Origin: Pantoea sp. Ap-967
GTDB taxonomy: Bacteria > Pseudomonadota > Gammaproteobacteria > Pseudomonadales > Pseudomonadaceae
Length of the DNA stretch: 64,000 nucleotides
Assembly (NCBI RefSeq): GCF_011752565.1
Contig: NZ_VWXK01000007.1
Coordinates: forward strand, 181,717 to 245,716
Direction: 5' to 3'
Positions 36,131 through 45,124 of the stretch are shown piece after piece. The notes below the pieces were generated by a model. The model made no database searches. It saw only the letters and a list, made by a program, of their open reading frames with translations, and was not told the DNA's origin. The position numbers and the translations under genes are program-made. The stretch's first letter is position 1. Every line of letters starts with the position of its first letter.

Positions 36131-37318
36131 TTACGATGCGTTCTGGGCTTGCTGAGGAAGCCGGCCTGCCGGCGATGCCGCCGGAAGCGCCAGCACAAAG
36201 GCCACCAGCGCCGCCGCCACGCTGGCCAGTGGCAGGTAGCCCAAGCCCAGCCGCTCGATCACCCAGCCGCCCAAACCACCGCCCAGCGCCGTCCCCAGGT
36301 TGAACGCCGCGATGCTCAGGCCCGAGGCCACCCCGGTGGCGTGGGGCGCCATCTGCTTGGCAAGACCGATCAGGCGCAGGGTCGACAAGGTAACGATGGC
36401 GAAGAACAGCGCCCCCAGTAAGCCGATCAGGGCGACCACTGCCCAAGGCGTTTCCCGGCCCACGTAAAGCAGGGCCAGGTTGGCCGCAAGCCCCGCCAGC
36501 GCTACCTGAAGGCAACGCCCTGCCTCGAAGCGGTCTGCGCCAAGCCCGCCAAGCAGGTTGCCGAGCAGGGTGGCTGCGCCGAACATCAGCATCGCCAGGC
36601 TCAGCAAATGCACGCTGCCTTGGGTAACCTCCAGCAGGAACGGCGACACGTAGGTCAGAAACGAAAAGGTCGCCACGCTGACCAGCATGGCGATAGCCGC
36701 AGCCGCCAGTACGGGCCGCCGCATCAGCGCGGCAAGGCCCGCCATGCGCCCACTGGCGGGTACTCGCGGCGCCGCCTCGCTCGGCATCAGGCGCCACAGC
36801 CCCAGCAGGCTGAACAGGCCAAGCACGCCGAGGGCGACGAAGATCGCCCGCCACGACCACAGGCTGCCCAGCAGCGTGCCGGCCGGTACGCCCAGCGCCA
36901 GGGCCAGGGTCAAACCGAGCCATACCAATGACAGGGCGCGGCCTGCACGCGCAGCATCGACCCGCTTGACCGCCACATCCGCCGCCACTGCCATGAACAC
37001 GCCGTGGGCCAGGCCAATCACGAAACGCACCAGGTTCACGGCCCACAACGGCTCGATCCAGGCGAACGCCAGGCTGCCGGCGGCCAGCACCGCCAAGGTC
37101 AGCAGCAGGCTGCTGCGCTCACGCCAGCCCAGCAGCACGGCTGTCAGCAGGGGCGCTCCGATGGCGGCGCCCAGGGCATAGGCGGCGATCGCCGAGCCCA
37201 CCGCGGTGGTAGAAAGGCCGAGGTCGTCGGCCATGGCCGATACCAGGCCAGCGACCACGAACTCCGACAGGCCGAAGGTGAAGGTACACAGGGAAAACAC
37301 ATAGATGACGATAGGCAT
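36131..37318 (-). CDS. MFS exporter (AraJ/YdhP-like), putative product efflux pump
   Basis: 395 residues, 12 predicted helices. The N-terminus LCTFTFGLSEFVVAGLVSAM and the loop LLLTAVLLGWRER resemble drug:H+ antiporter-1 exporters. The start at 37318 (MPIVIYVFSL) is preferred to 37498, which lies inside the upstream gene. It is 32 bases downstream of the class II DAHP synthase on the same strand, so it is likely co-transcribed. In a biosynthetic setting it could export the product. Confidence 0.88.
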   Translation of the reverse strand: MPIVIYVFSLCTFTFGLSEFVVAGLVSAMADDLGLSTTAVGSAIAAYALGAAIGAPLLTAVLLGWRERSSLLLTLAVLAAGSLAFAWIEPLWAVNLVRFVIGLAHGVFMAVAADVAVKRVDAARAGRALSLVWLGLTLALALGVPAGTLLGSLWSWRAIFVALGVLGLFSLLGLWRLMPSEAAPRVPASGRMAGLAALMRRPVLAAAAIAMLVSVATFSFLTYVSPFLLEVTQGSVHLLSLAMLMFGAATLLGNLLGGLGADRFEAGRCLQVALAGLAANLALLYVGRETPWAVVALIGLLGALFFAIVTLSTLRLIGLAKQMAPHATGVASGLSIAAFNLGTALGGGLGGWVIERLGLGYLPLASVAAALVAFVLALPAASPAGRLPQQAQNAS

Positions 37319-37350
37319 GGTGGCTACTGATTCTTCCGTGATCGTAGGGT

Positions 37351-38727
37351 TCAAGGGTGCTGTTGCCAGTTGCTGGCATCCAGGCTGACGCGCAAGGCCA
37401 ATTCCATGGCCTGGTCGGCGTTCAACCGTGGGTCGACCTGGCTCAGGTAGCGCCGGCCAAGGTCGGCTGGCTGCAACCCGGCTGCGCCGCCCAGGCATTC
37501 GGTGACCGCATCACCGGTGGCTTCCAGGTGCAATCCACCGAGGGTCGAGCCGTGGCGGGCATGCACCGCAAAGGCGGCGGCGATTTCCGCAAGGATGTCG
37601 TCAAACGCTCGGGTTTTGGTGCCGCAGGGCAGGGTACGGGTGTTGCCATGCATGGGGTCGCACAGCCACAGCACCTTGGCGCCGTGCAGCTTGACGGTAT
37701 CGATCAGTGCGCCAAGGCGTTGGTGCAAGCGCGGGCCCATGCGGTGGATCAGGGTCAGGCGGCCCGGTTCGTTGTGCGGGTTGAGCCGTTCAAGCAGCTG
37801 CAGCAGCTGCGTGGTGTCGGTGTCGGGGCCGACTTTCACGGCCAACGGGTTGGCCAGGCCGCGCAAGTATTCGACGTGGGCGCCGTCGGGTTGGGCCGTG
37901 CGCAGGCCGATCCAGGGCAGGTGGGTTGCAAGGTTGATCCAGCGGCCATCGGCGTGCTGGCGGGTCAGTGCCCGTTCGTATTCGAGCAGTAAGGCTTCAT
38001 GGGAAACGTACAGCTCGCGGTACAAAAATTCCCCTGGCTGGGAACTGGCCAGGGTGCGCATGAAGCGCAGCGTGCCGTGCACCTCGTCCAGCAGGGCGCG
38101 CAGGCGTGGCGCATCCGCCGCCTGGTCGAGCCAGCCCAGTGACCATTGCCCGGCCTGCAGCAGGTTGTCGATGCCGGCTTTGTGCAGGGCCTGCAGGTGC
38201 TTGAGGGTGAGGGCCGAATGCGCGTGGGCCTGCAGCATGCGCTGGGGGTCGGCACGCCGGGCATCGGCGCTGAAAGCGGCATGGTTGACGATATCACCGC
38301 GGTACGCCGGCAGGCTCACACCGTTGCGCTGGTCCATATCACTGGACCGTGGTTTGGCATATTGCCCGGCCAGGCGGCCGATTTGCACGACGGGCAACTG
38401 CAGGCCATGCATCAGCACCTGGCTCATCTGCTGCAGCAACGCCACTTGCCGGGTAGTGCGCACCAGGGTGTTGTCGGCGAAGCGCTCGGCGCAATCGCCC
38501 ATCTGCAGCACGAAGCGCCGCCCCTGCTGGGCTTCGCCGAGCAGGCAGCGCAGTTGCAGGATGCGTTCGGCACCTACCAGTGCCGGTTGTTGCCCAAGCG
38601 TGTCGAGCACTTGGCGCACGGCGGCCGGGTCATCGTAGGCCGGTTGCTGAAGGGCCGGGCAGCCACGCCACGAATCAATGGCCCAGGTGGCCTGGGCAAA
38701 CGGCACGGCAGCGGAAGGGGGCAGCAT
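37351..38727 (-). CDS. Class II (plant/PhzC-type) DAHP synthase
   Basis: 458 residues. Class II signatures: WAIDSWRGCPALQQPAYDD at the N-terminus, QMGDCAERF, GRLAGQYAKPRS, WIGLRTAQPDGAHVEYLRG, VLWLCDPMHGNT and LGGLHLEATGDAVTECLGG. Makes DAHP, the shikimate entry metabolite. A housekeeping class I enzyme is also in this window, so this copy is probably dedicated to secondary metabolism, as PhzC is. AGGAG precedes 38727. It is divergent from the ligase operon at 39024. Confidence 0.93.
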   Translation of the reverse strand: MLPPSAAVPFAQATWAIDSWRGCPALQQPAYDDPAAVRQVLDTLGQQPALVGAERILQLRCLLGEAQQGRRFVLQMGDCAERFADNTLVRTTRQVALLQQMSQVLMHGLQLPVVQIGRLAGQYAKPRSSDMDQRNGVSLPAYRGDIVNHAAFSADARRADPQRMLQAHAHSALTLKHLQALHKAGIDNLLQAGQWSLGWLDQAADAPRLRALLDEVHGTLRFMRTLASSQPGEFLYRELYVSHEALLLEYERALTRQHADGRWINLATHLPWIGLRTAQPDGAHVEYLRGLANPLAVKVGPDTDTTQLLQLLERLNPHNEPGRLTLIHRMGPRLHQRLGALIDTVKLHGAKVLWLCDPMHGNTRTLPCGTKTRAFDDILAEIAAAFAVHARHGSTLGGLHLEATGDAVTECLGGAAGLQPADLGRRYLSQVDPRLNADQAMELALRVSLDASNWQQHP

Positions 38728-39023
38728 GGTGTGTCACTCCTGAGAGGGTCATCGCTCGTTCTGGCCGAGGAGCAGGTGAGGGCGATAGTGCGCAGGGCGA
38801 ACACGGCTTGGGAAATACCAAATATATCTTTGTCTGATATGTCACCGAAAATTGGGAACGATTCCTCAGTTCTGAGCAGAATAGGCTTACTAAGCGGTGC
38901 GTATTTGTCCGTTTCAAGGGGGGATTAATACCTTGTGACTCTCACCGCTGGTTGCAAATTAGTATTTTACTTGGCCCCGTCGCTCGCCAATTCTCTGCCC
39001 TGTTTATTCGAGAGGGCGAGTCG
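38728..39023. promoter_or_regulatory. Divergent promoter region of the biosynthetic cluster
   Basis: 296 bases without a gene, clearly AT-richer than the flanks. It contains an inverted repeat ATATC-N7-GATAT at 38824-38840 that resembles the GATATC-N5-GATATC repeat beside the cluster LysR gene. It must hold the promoters for both the DAHP synthase/MFS unit and the ligase operon. Confidence 0.5.
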
Positions 39024-40340
39024 ATGTTAGTTCACAGCGACCAGGATTACGGCGTGCTGAAAGACGCGGAACGCGAGCTTCAGCTGCACGTGGGGCACAT
39101 CCCCGACGCCGCATTTTATGAACGCAAGTTGCAAGCTGTATGGATGCGAGCACAACAGAGCGCCCACTACAGTGATATTGGCCAATACAGCTTTGATGCA
39201 TTCAGGGCATTGCCGCCGACGGCAAAGTCGCTGCTCAAGCGCGAGCCATTGAAGTTCTGCACCGTGGAACTGGGCGATGCTGCCAAGTACTACGCCACCA
39301 CCGGCACCACAGGTGAACCAACGCCCACCCCGCGCCTGAAAGAGGACATCATCTGGAACGCCGTGAGCGTTGCCAGCCATTGGCGTTCGGTATTGCGCCC
39401 CGGTGCGCGGGTGGCCAACCTGATGCCATCGGACATCGTGCCGGTCGGCGACCTGATTGCCAACGTGTGCGAGTACCTGGACGTGTCCCATGTGCGGTTG
39501 TACCCGTTCACCACGGGTATCACCGACTGGGAGCGGGTGTGCAAGACCTTCGACACCTACCGCCCGACCGTGCTGTTCATCGCACCGGGGGTACTGGTGC
39601 AACTGACCCGCTACCTGAAGCAGCGCGAGCTTTTGCAGGTGTTCGCCGCGTCGGTGCGCTCGATCATGCTGCTGGGCGAGGTCAATACCCGGCCGTTTCG
39701 TGAACGCCTGGCGCGCTGGTGGCAGTGCGAGGTATTCGATGCCAGTTACGGCAGCACCGAAACCGGCACCCTCGCGGCGGTAGGTGACGACCAGCAGATG
39801 CGCCTGGCCACGGCCACCAACTATTTCGAACTGCTGCTGCCCGACGGCAGCCTGGTCACCCCGGCCGAAGGCCTGACCGGGCGCCTCGTAGTCACCCCCC
39901 TGAACCTGCACGCACGGCCCTTGCTGCGCCTGGACACCGGCGACAGCGTGACCATCACCGCACCTTGGGACCCCGGGCGCGCCAGCCCGAGTCTGCTGAT
40001 CAATGGCCGCGACAGCGACAGCATCGTGGTGGCCGGGGTCGACCTGGAAATCCGTGCGGTCGAGGAGGTGGTGTACGGCACATGCGACGCCACCGGGTAT
40101 GTCATCGAGGTGGATCGGCAAAGCGACAGTGCGGCGCTGATTCTGGAACGTGACGTCAACTGGGACAGCAGCCAGGAGGAGCACTTGCTGGCACGCCTGC
40201 TGGAACGCTCCGAGCAGCACATGGGCCTGCGCTGGAGCCGGGTGTTGTTCGTCAACAACCTGTCGGCGCTGAACAAGAGTGGCGCTTCGCAAAAGAGCTG
40301 GAAGAAGACCAACCTGCGTTTCGTGGGAGGCCAGCCATGA
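39024..40340 (+). CDS. Adenylate-forming ligase, PaaK/CapK-like
   Basis: 438 residues. The phosphate-binding loop is ATTGTTGEPT (91-100), the adenine motif YGSTETGT (242-249), with LRLDTGDS and GRDSDSIVVAG in the hinge region. This resembles phenylacetate-CoA ligase-like enzymes that activate aromatic or other carboxylic acids as acyl-AMP. The start at 39024 follows GAGGGCGAG; 38952 is an alternative with no good site. First gene of the operon, overlapping the next by four bases. It probably activates the starter acid for the carrier protein; substrate unknown. Confidence 0.85.
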   Translation: MLVHSDQDYGVLKDAERELQLHVGHIPDAAFYERKLQAVWMRAQQSAHYSDIGQYSFDAFRALPPTAKSLLKREPLKFCTVELGDAAKYYATTGTTGEPTPTPRLKEDIIWNAVSVASHWRSVLRPGARVANLMPSDIVPVGDLIANVCEYLDVSHVRLYPFTTGITDWERVCKTFDTYRPTVLFIAPGVLVQLTRYLKQRELLQVFAASVRSIMLLGEVNTRPFRERLARWWQCEVFDASYGSTETGTLAAVGDDQQMRLATATNYFELLLPDGSLVTPAEGLTGRLVVTPLNLHARPLLRLDTGDSVTITAPWDPGRASPSLLINGRDSDSIVVAGVDLEIRAVEEVVYGTCDATGYVIEVDRQSDSAALILERDVNWDSSQEEHLLARLLERSEQHMGLRWSRVLFVNNLSALNKSGASQKSWKKTNLRFVGGQP

Positions 40341-42052
40341 CGGCGCCGCGTTTTCCCGGCGGCCAAGGCCTGGGCAATGGCCAGCCAGACCTGTGGTGCA
40401 CCTATGCCGCGATCCGCAGCCTGGCCTGGGTCGAGCGCCTGGACGGTGCCGACGCCCCGGCCTTGCAGGCGTACATCCAGTCGCGGCGCAACCGCGACGG
40501 TGGCTTTGCCTGGAGCAAGGGCATGCCATCGGATGCCTGGGCCACGTTCTATTGCACCGAAACGCTCCACGACCTGGGCGTGGCGGTCGAGCGCCGCGAA
40601 GACACCGCCGAGTGGATCCACACCCTGTTCGACGGTGACGCCTATGCCATGTGCCCGGGCCAGACCGCCGACGTGTGGGCCAGCCACTATGCGCTGCGCA
40701 CCTTGATCGAGGTGTGCCAGGGCCGGGTGCGGGCTGCCGAGCCGCTGTACACCTGGCTCGACGGTTTGCAATGTGCCAACGGCGGGTTGAGCTGGTCTGC
40801 CGACTTCGCCCGGCGCGACCTGGCCGATACCCGTGCCTGTTTCTACGGCGTGATGGCGGCCCGCGCCCTGGCCCGTCAGGGTTTGCCGGCACCGCGCTGG
40901 GATGTGCCACGCCTGGTTGGCTGGCTGCAAGCGCAGCAGCAGGATTGCGGCGGTTTCCGTTTCAGCGAAGCGGCGGATGTACCGTGCCTGTGGGCGACCT
41001 ATCGCGCCACCGCCAGCCTTGCGGCCTTGCAGGCCCAACCGTTGCAGCGCAGCCGCTGCGTGGCATGGATCGACGGCCTGCGCGGCCCGACCGGCGCCTT
41101 CGTGCGCTGGGCCGGCTATGACGGTGAGGATGTGTGGGCGGCGTTCTGTGCCGTGGGCTCGCTCAAGGCCCTGGGTGAGCCGGTTGCGCACCTGGCAGAC
41201 GAGGTGGCCGCCTATATCGCCACCCTGGCGATGCCCCAGGGTGGCTACACCTACCGCCGTGCAGACAGCGCCGCCGATGTGCTGAGCAGCGCCGCTGCCG
41301 TGTTGGGCGGGGCGCTGACGGCGGCGCAACAGGCCGCGGCGCTGGGCTGGATCGAAGGCTGCCAGATGCCCAATGAGCCGGGCATCATGTACATGCCGGG
41401 CCGTGGCGCAGAAGTGCGCTGCACCAACTGGGGCCTGGCGGCCGGTGCGTTCGCTGGGCAGCCGGGGCCGCGCCGGGCGATCGGCCAATGGCTGGCGTCG
41501 TTGCAGAACCCCGACGGCGGTTTCGGTTTCTGGGAAGGGCGCGGCTCGGACATGGTGTCCACCGCCTCGGCGGTGTCGATCCTGCGCCAGTTGGGCGACG
41601 CCAGCGGTGTCGACCTCAAGGCCCTGGAAGGCTATGTCTCAAGCTGCCGACAAGCACAGGGTTACGCCTCGTTCCCGGGGGGCGACAGCTCACTGCGCGC
41701 TGGCCTGCAGGCCCTGAGTTGCCTGGCCCATGTGGGCCATGACGTGCGCGAAGCCGCCGCCCAGCTACTGGCCGCGCACAAGGTGCGCCAGGGCGGTTTT
41801 GCCAACCAGGGGCAACGCATTCCCGATTTGCTCAGCACTTACCAGGCTGTGGCGCTGGCCAGCGACCTCGGCTTGCCGGTGGACCTGGCGCACCTGGGCG
41901 TGTTCCTCGACAAGGTGCACAGCGAGGCGGGCCACGCTTGGTCGCCGCTGTTCCTGCAAGGGGTAGACGCGCTGTCGGCCTGCCTGGGCCGCCTGCTGCA
42001 GGCGTTCGCCAGCAGCCAGCGCCAGCAGTTGCCCAGCCTGCAGCTGTCGTAA
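40337..42052 (+). CDS. Prenyltransferase/terpene-cyclase-repeat (alpha/alpha barrel) protein
   Basis: 571 residues made of repeated GGF/GGY units about 50 residues apart: RDGGFAWSK, ANGGLSW, DCGGFRF, PTGAFVRW, PQGGYTYRR, PDGGFGFWEG, AQGYASFPGG and RQGGFANQG. This is the pattern of the prenyltransferase beta-subunit/squalene-hopene cyclase barrel. I see no DxDD or clear class II cyclase motif, and no signal peptide. Such barrels in natural product clusters are rare; it may be a cyclase, a prenyl-type transferase or a scaffold. It overlaps the ligase stop (ATGA). Confidence 0.75.
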   Translation: MTAPRFPGGQGLGNGQPDLWCTYAAIRSLAWVERLDGADAPALQAYIQSRRNRDGGFAWSKGMPSDAWATFYCTETLHDLGVAVERREDTAEWIHTLFDGDAYAMCPGQTADVWASHYALRTLIEVCQGRVRAAEPLYTWLDGLQCANGGLSWSADFARRDLADTRACFYGVMAARALARQGLPAPRWDVPRLVGWLQAQQQDCGGFRFSEAADVPCLWATYRATASLAALQAQPLQRSRCVAWIDGLRGPTGAFVRWAGYDGEDVWAAFCAVGSLKALGEPVAHLADEVAAYIATLAMPQGGYTYRRADSAADVLSSAAAVLGGALTAAQQAAALGWIEGCQMPNEPGIMYMPGRGAEVRCTNWGLAAGAFAGQPGPRRAIGQWLASLQNPDGGFGFWEGRGSDMVSTASAVSILRQLGDASGVDLKALEGYVSSCRQAQGYASFPGGDSSLRAGLQALSCLAHVGHDVREAAAQLLAAHKVRQGGFANQGQRIPDLLSTYQAVALASDLGLPVDLAHLGVFLDKVHSEAGHAWSPLFLQGVDALSACLGRLLQAFASSQRQQLPSLQLS

Positions 42053-42061
42053 GGAGGCCCC

Positions 42062-42469
42062 ATGCCAACCCTCACCGTTTCCTGCGCACCGCTGCAACCC
42101 CTGGACCGCAAGCGCCTGGCCTTGGCCTTTACCCGCCAGCTCAAGGCGCTGGGCGCCGACACCGCGCACTGCATGGTGTTCTTCACGCCGCTGGCCCAGG
42201 GCTGCGTATTCAGTGCCGGCATGCCACTGCCGGTCACCGACCGCGAAGGCCTGCCCGCGCAGTTTCATGTGCGCATCAACGTGTCGGCCAGCCGCGACCG
42301 GCTGGCCCATGAAAGCCTGGCCAGCGGGCTTACCCAGTGCCTGCGCACGCAATTCCCGCAGGCCTTCATCTACCTGCAATTCGACCCGATTCTGCCCGAG
42401 CACGTGTACTTCAGTGCCGGTGCGGACTTGATCAACGCTGCCAACCCACAAGGAATGACCGGCTCGTGA
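42062..42469 (+). CDS. Small protein with Pro-2 start, possibly tautomerase-like
   Basis: 135 residues, starting Met-Pro-Thr-Leu-Thr-Val. After Met removal Pro would be residue 1, the catalytic residue of the 4-oxalocrotonate tautomerase superfamily, and the length and alternating hydrophobic pattern resemble the double-length CHMI/MSAD branch. This assignment is tentative. A very strong AAGGAGG site precedes it. Its stop overlaps the GTG of the carrier-protein gene. Confidence 0.6.
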   Translation: MPTLTVSCAPLQPLDRKRLALAFTRQLKALGADTAHCMVFFTPLAQGCVFSAGMPLPVTDREGLPAQFHVRINVSASRDRLAHESLASGLTQCLRTQFPQAFIYLQFDPILPEHVYFSAGADLINAANPQGMTGS

Positions 42470-42750
42470 GCGACCTCAACATTGAACACCGTATTCGTCA
42501 GGCCCTCGGCCAACTGCTGGGCGAGGAAGTGACCCTGATCGACAAAGACGCCAGCTTCCGGGACTTTCTCGGTGAGCGTTTCGACAGCCTGATGGCCGTG
42601 GAGGTGATCACCGTGATCGAAGGCAGTTTTGGCTTTGAGGTGGACTACTTGAGCGACGATGTGCGCTTCTGGTTCGAAACCCTGGCCAAGATGGAGCGCT
42701 TCGTCACCCAGAAGCTCGAAGACCAGCTGACCCTGCAGGCCGCCGAGTGA
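42466..42750 (+). CDS. Acyl/peptidyl carrier protein
   Basis: 94 residues. The 4'-phosphopantetheine attachment Ser41 lies in FDSLMAVEV, and the acidic four-helix pattern of ACPs surrounds it. It starts with GTG at 42466, overlapping the previous stop (GTGA), and ends in the same way with the next gene. It presumably carries the acid activated by one of the two adjacent adenylating enzymes. No phosphopantetheinyl transferase is in the cluster, so a general one must serve. Confidence 0.88.
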   Translation: MSDLNIEHRIRQALGQLLGEEVTLIDKDASFRDFLGERFDSLMAVEVITVIEGSFGFEVDYLSDDVRFWFETLAKMERFVTQKLEDQLTLQAAE

Positions 42751-43742
42751 GCGCCGAGCACTGCTTTACCACCTCAGGCTCCACCGGGGCGCCACGCCAG
42801 TGGTGGCGCAGCGTGGCGCAAATGGAGCGCGAAGCGGCGCTGATCCTGCGCCGCTGGGCGCCCGAGGTGCAGGAGATTCTGGCGTTCGCCCCGGCCAGTC
42901 ACAGTTACGGGATGATCCTTGGCGAGGTCGGCGCACGGGTAATGAATGCCCGGCTGCAAGCATGCTCGCTGGAGCAGCAGCGCCTGCCGCTGCTCGATGG
43001 CCAGGGGCCGTGCGTGATCCTGGCCATCGCCAGTACCTGGTGCCTACTGCCGGCCTTGCTCGGCCGCTTGGCACCCCGGCGCCAGGTGCTGGTGCTGCAC
43101 AGCGCCTCAATGCTGCCGCCAGGGGCCTTGGCCACCGTGCGCCAGCATGCCGGGCCGCAGGTGCGTTTCGTTGAGCTGCTGGGCTCCACCGAGACGGGCG
43201 CCATGGCCTACCGCGAGCTCGATGTGCGCAGCGATGCCGAACAGCCCTGGACGCTGCTCGACGATGTGGCATTGCTGTGTTTGCCAGGCCAGCCCGCTGC
43301 ATTGGCCGTCAGCAGCCCGCGTATTGCCCGCGCCCAGGGCCAGGCGCGGCCAGCACCGAGCCATCATTGCGATGACCAGGTGCTGGCGCTGGACGAGCGC
43401 CGCTTCCAGTGGCTGGGCCGGGCCAGCAGCCTGATCAAGGTCAATGGCCTGCGCTTGGACCTGGCGCGCCTGGCCGGCGAGCTCAGCGCGCGCCTGGGCT
43501 GCCCGGCCCTGGCCTGCGTCGCGGTGCCCGATGCCTTGCGCGGCGAAGCCTTCGAGGTGCTGTACAGCGATGCGGCGCTCACCGAGCGCGCGGTACTTGA
43601 AGCCTTCACCGAACTGCCCCCCGGGCACCCACGGCCGGTGGCGGTTCGCGGCCTTGCCAACCTGCCGCTATCTGCCACCGGCAAGCCCCAACCGTGGGCG
43701 GCCACCCCTGCTGTCAAGGAATACACCCATGAGCCACGCTGA
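42747..43742 (+). CDS. Minimal adenylation enzyme (AMP-binding), N-terminally short
   Basis: 331 residues. The ANL-superfamily core motifs are all present although the protein is far shorter than the usual 500: TSGSTGAPR (9-17), LLGSTETG (144-151), GRASSLIKVNGLRLD and the C-terminal catalytic Lys in SATGKP. The first part normally preceding the phosphate loop is missing. Its GTG start overlaps the ACP stop codon, so it most likely loads that carrier protein. Confidence 0.82.
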   Translation: MSAEHCFTTSGSTGAPRQWWRSVAQMEREAALILRRWAPEVQEILAFAPASHSYGMILGEVGARVMNARLQACSLEQQRLPLLDGQGPCVILAIASTWCLLPALLGRLAPRRQVLVLHSASMLPPGALATVRQHAGPQVRFVELLGSTETGAMAYRELDVRSDAEQPWTLLDDVALLCLPGQPAALAVSSPRIARAQGQARPAPSHHCDDQVLALDERRFQWLGRASSLIKVNGLRLDLARLAGELSARLGCPALACVAVPDALRGEAFEVLYSDAALTERAVLEAFTELPPGHPRPVAVRGLANLPLSATGKPQPWAATPAVKEYTHEPR

Positions 43743-45114
43743 TACCCAAAGCACCATCACCTACTACCTCGGCCAGTGCGGCGCCGACCCCAGCATTGGC
43801 CGCGAACAGCCGGAATACCTTGGTTTGGCGCTGCGCAAGCGCCACGAGCTGCTGGAGCGTAACCCCGCACTGGCGGCGGATTGGGCCGCCCAGTACGCCC
43901 ACTGGCAGGTGCACGCCGACAGCCATTACCGCTGCCTGACCAGCACCCGCCCGGCCGAAGCACCCTGGTACCGCCTGGGGGTGAAGGACACCGTCGACGT
44001 TGCCGGCCTGCCGACCCGCCTGGGCCTGCGTGCCTACCGCCATTACCCGCAGCGCAGCGCCGATGCGCTGACTTTCCTTGACCCGCGCATCGCGCTGACC
44101 GCCAAGGTTGCCACCACCGAACTGAACATCGCTTTCGGCGCTGGCTGCCGTAACCCGCATTTCCCCACCATCGACCCGTCCGGTTCCAGCACGGGCTCGG
44201 CGGTGTCGGTTGCCGCTGGGCTGTGTGATATCTCGCTGGGCACCGATGTGCTGGGTTCGGTGCGCTGGCCGGCGTCGCATTGCGGCATGGTCGGCCTGCG
44301 CATGACCCAGAAAGCCCAGAGCCTGGGTGGGGTGTTCCCGCTGTCGCCGCGCATGGATGCCCTGGGCTGGGTAACCCGCAGCGCCGATGACCTGCAGCTG
44401 TTGTTCCCGATGCTAGGCCTGGATGCGTTGCTGGGCCAGCAACAACCGTTGAAGGAGCGCTACCAGGTGGCGATCCTTGAACACGCCCTGGACCCTGGGC
44501 TGACCAGCCCGGCGATGCTCGACATGCTCGGCCAGGCGCGTGGAGCACTGGCTGAACTGGGCATGGCCCCGAGCGAGGTGCGCATGCCTGAGCTGTGGGC
44601 GTGCCGTGGCGATGCCTGGCAGCTGTGCGCACGCGACGCCTGGCTGGCCTCGGCCGCCTGGATGCGCCGGTTCGACTGCGAGCTGCACTGGTCGACATTG
44701 AGCGCCCTGGGCGTGGGCGAGGGCGTCAGTGACGCCGAGTACCAGCGCATTCAGCAGCGCATGGACAGCGTGCGCGCCGGCATCGACGCCTGGTTCGATG
44801 ACGCCGGGGTGGACTTCGTGGTGTTCCCCATGGACCCCAACCGGCCGTTCGACCGCCGCAACCCGCAGCCGGGTGACTCGACCATCCCGTCACCTGCCGA
44901 TGAAGGCTATTCGCAGAAAATCAGCTTCACCCCGTTGGCCAGTTTCAGCGGCTTGCCGGCAATCACCGTGCCGATCTGCTTGAGCAGCGACGGCAAGGCG
45001 CCACTGGCCGTGCAGGTGATGGGCCGCCGCGACAGCGAGCACCAGCTGCTGGACATCGCCCGCCGCCTGCAGGGTGTGACCGGCCTGCTGCCGACCCGTC
45101 GCTTGCACGTATAA
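43729..45114 (+). CDS. Amidase (amidase signature family)
   Basis: 461 residues. The Ser-cisSer-Lys triad is recognisable: K86 in YRLGVKDTVD, the Ser-rich loop PSGSSTGSAV (150-159) and nucleophile S177 in GTDVLGSVRWPA. It hydrolyses amides, or could transfer an acyl group within the pathway. The first 14 bases overlap the end of the adenylation gene in another frame, so the start at 43729 is reasonably secure. No signal peptide. Confidence 0.88.
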   Translation: MSHADTQSTITYYLGQCGADPSIGREQPEYLGLALRKRHELLERNPALAADWAAQYAHWQVHADSHYRCLTSTRPAEAPWYRLGVKDTVDVAGLPTRLGLRAYRHYPQRSADALTFLDPRIALTAKVATTELNIAFGAGCRNPHFPTIDPSGSSTGSAVSVAAGLCDISLGTDVLGSVRWPASHCGMVGLRMTQKAQSLGGVFPLSPRMDALGWVTRSADDLQLLFPMLGLDALLGQQQPLKERYQVAILEHALDPGLTSPAMLDMLGQARGALAELGMAPSEVRMPELWACRGDAWQLCARDAWLASAAWMRRFDCELHWSTLSALGVGEGVSDAEYQRIQQRMDSVRAGIDAWFDDAGVDFVVFPMDPNRPFDRRNPQPGDSTIPSPADEGYSQKISFTPLASFSGLPAITVPICLSSDGKAPLAVQVMGRRDSEHQLLDIARRLQGVTGLLPTRRLHV

Positions 45115-45124
45115 GGAGCCAACC

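Noticed and set aside
34785..37046. 753-codon open frame on the minus strand
   Set aside because: Runs antisense to glycerate kinase and out of frame through the MFS gene, with a REPIN translated in the middle.
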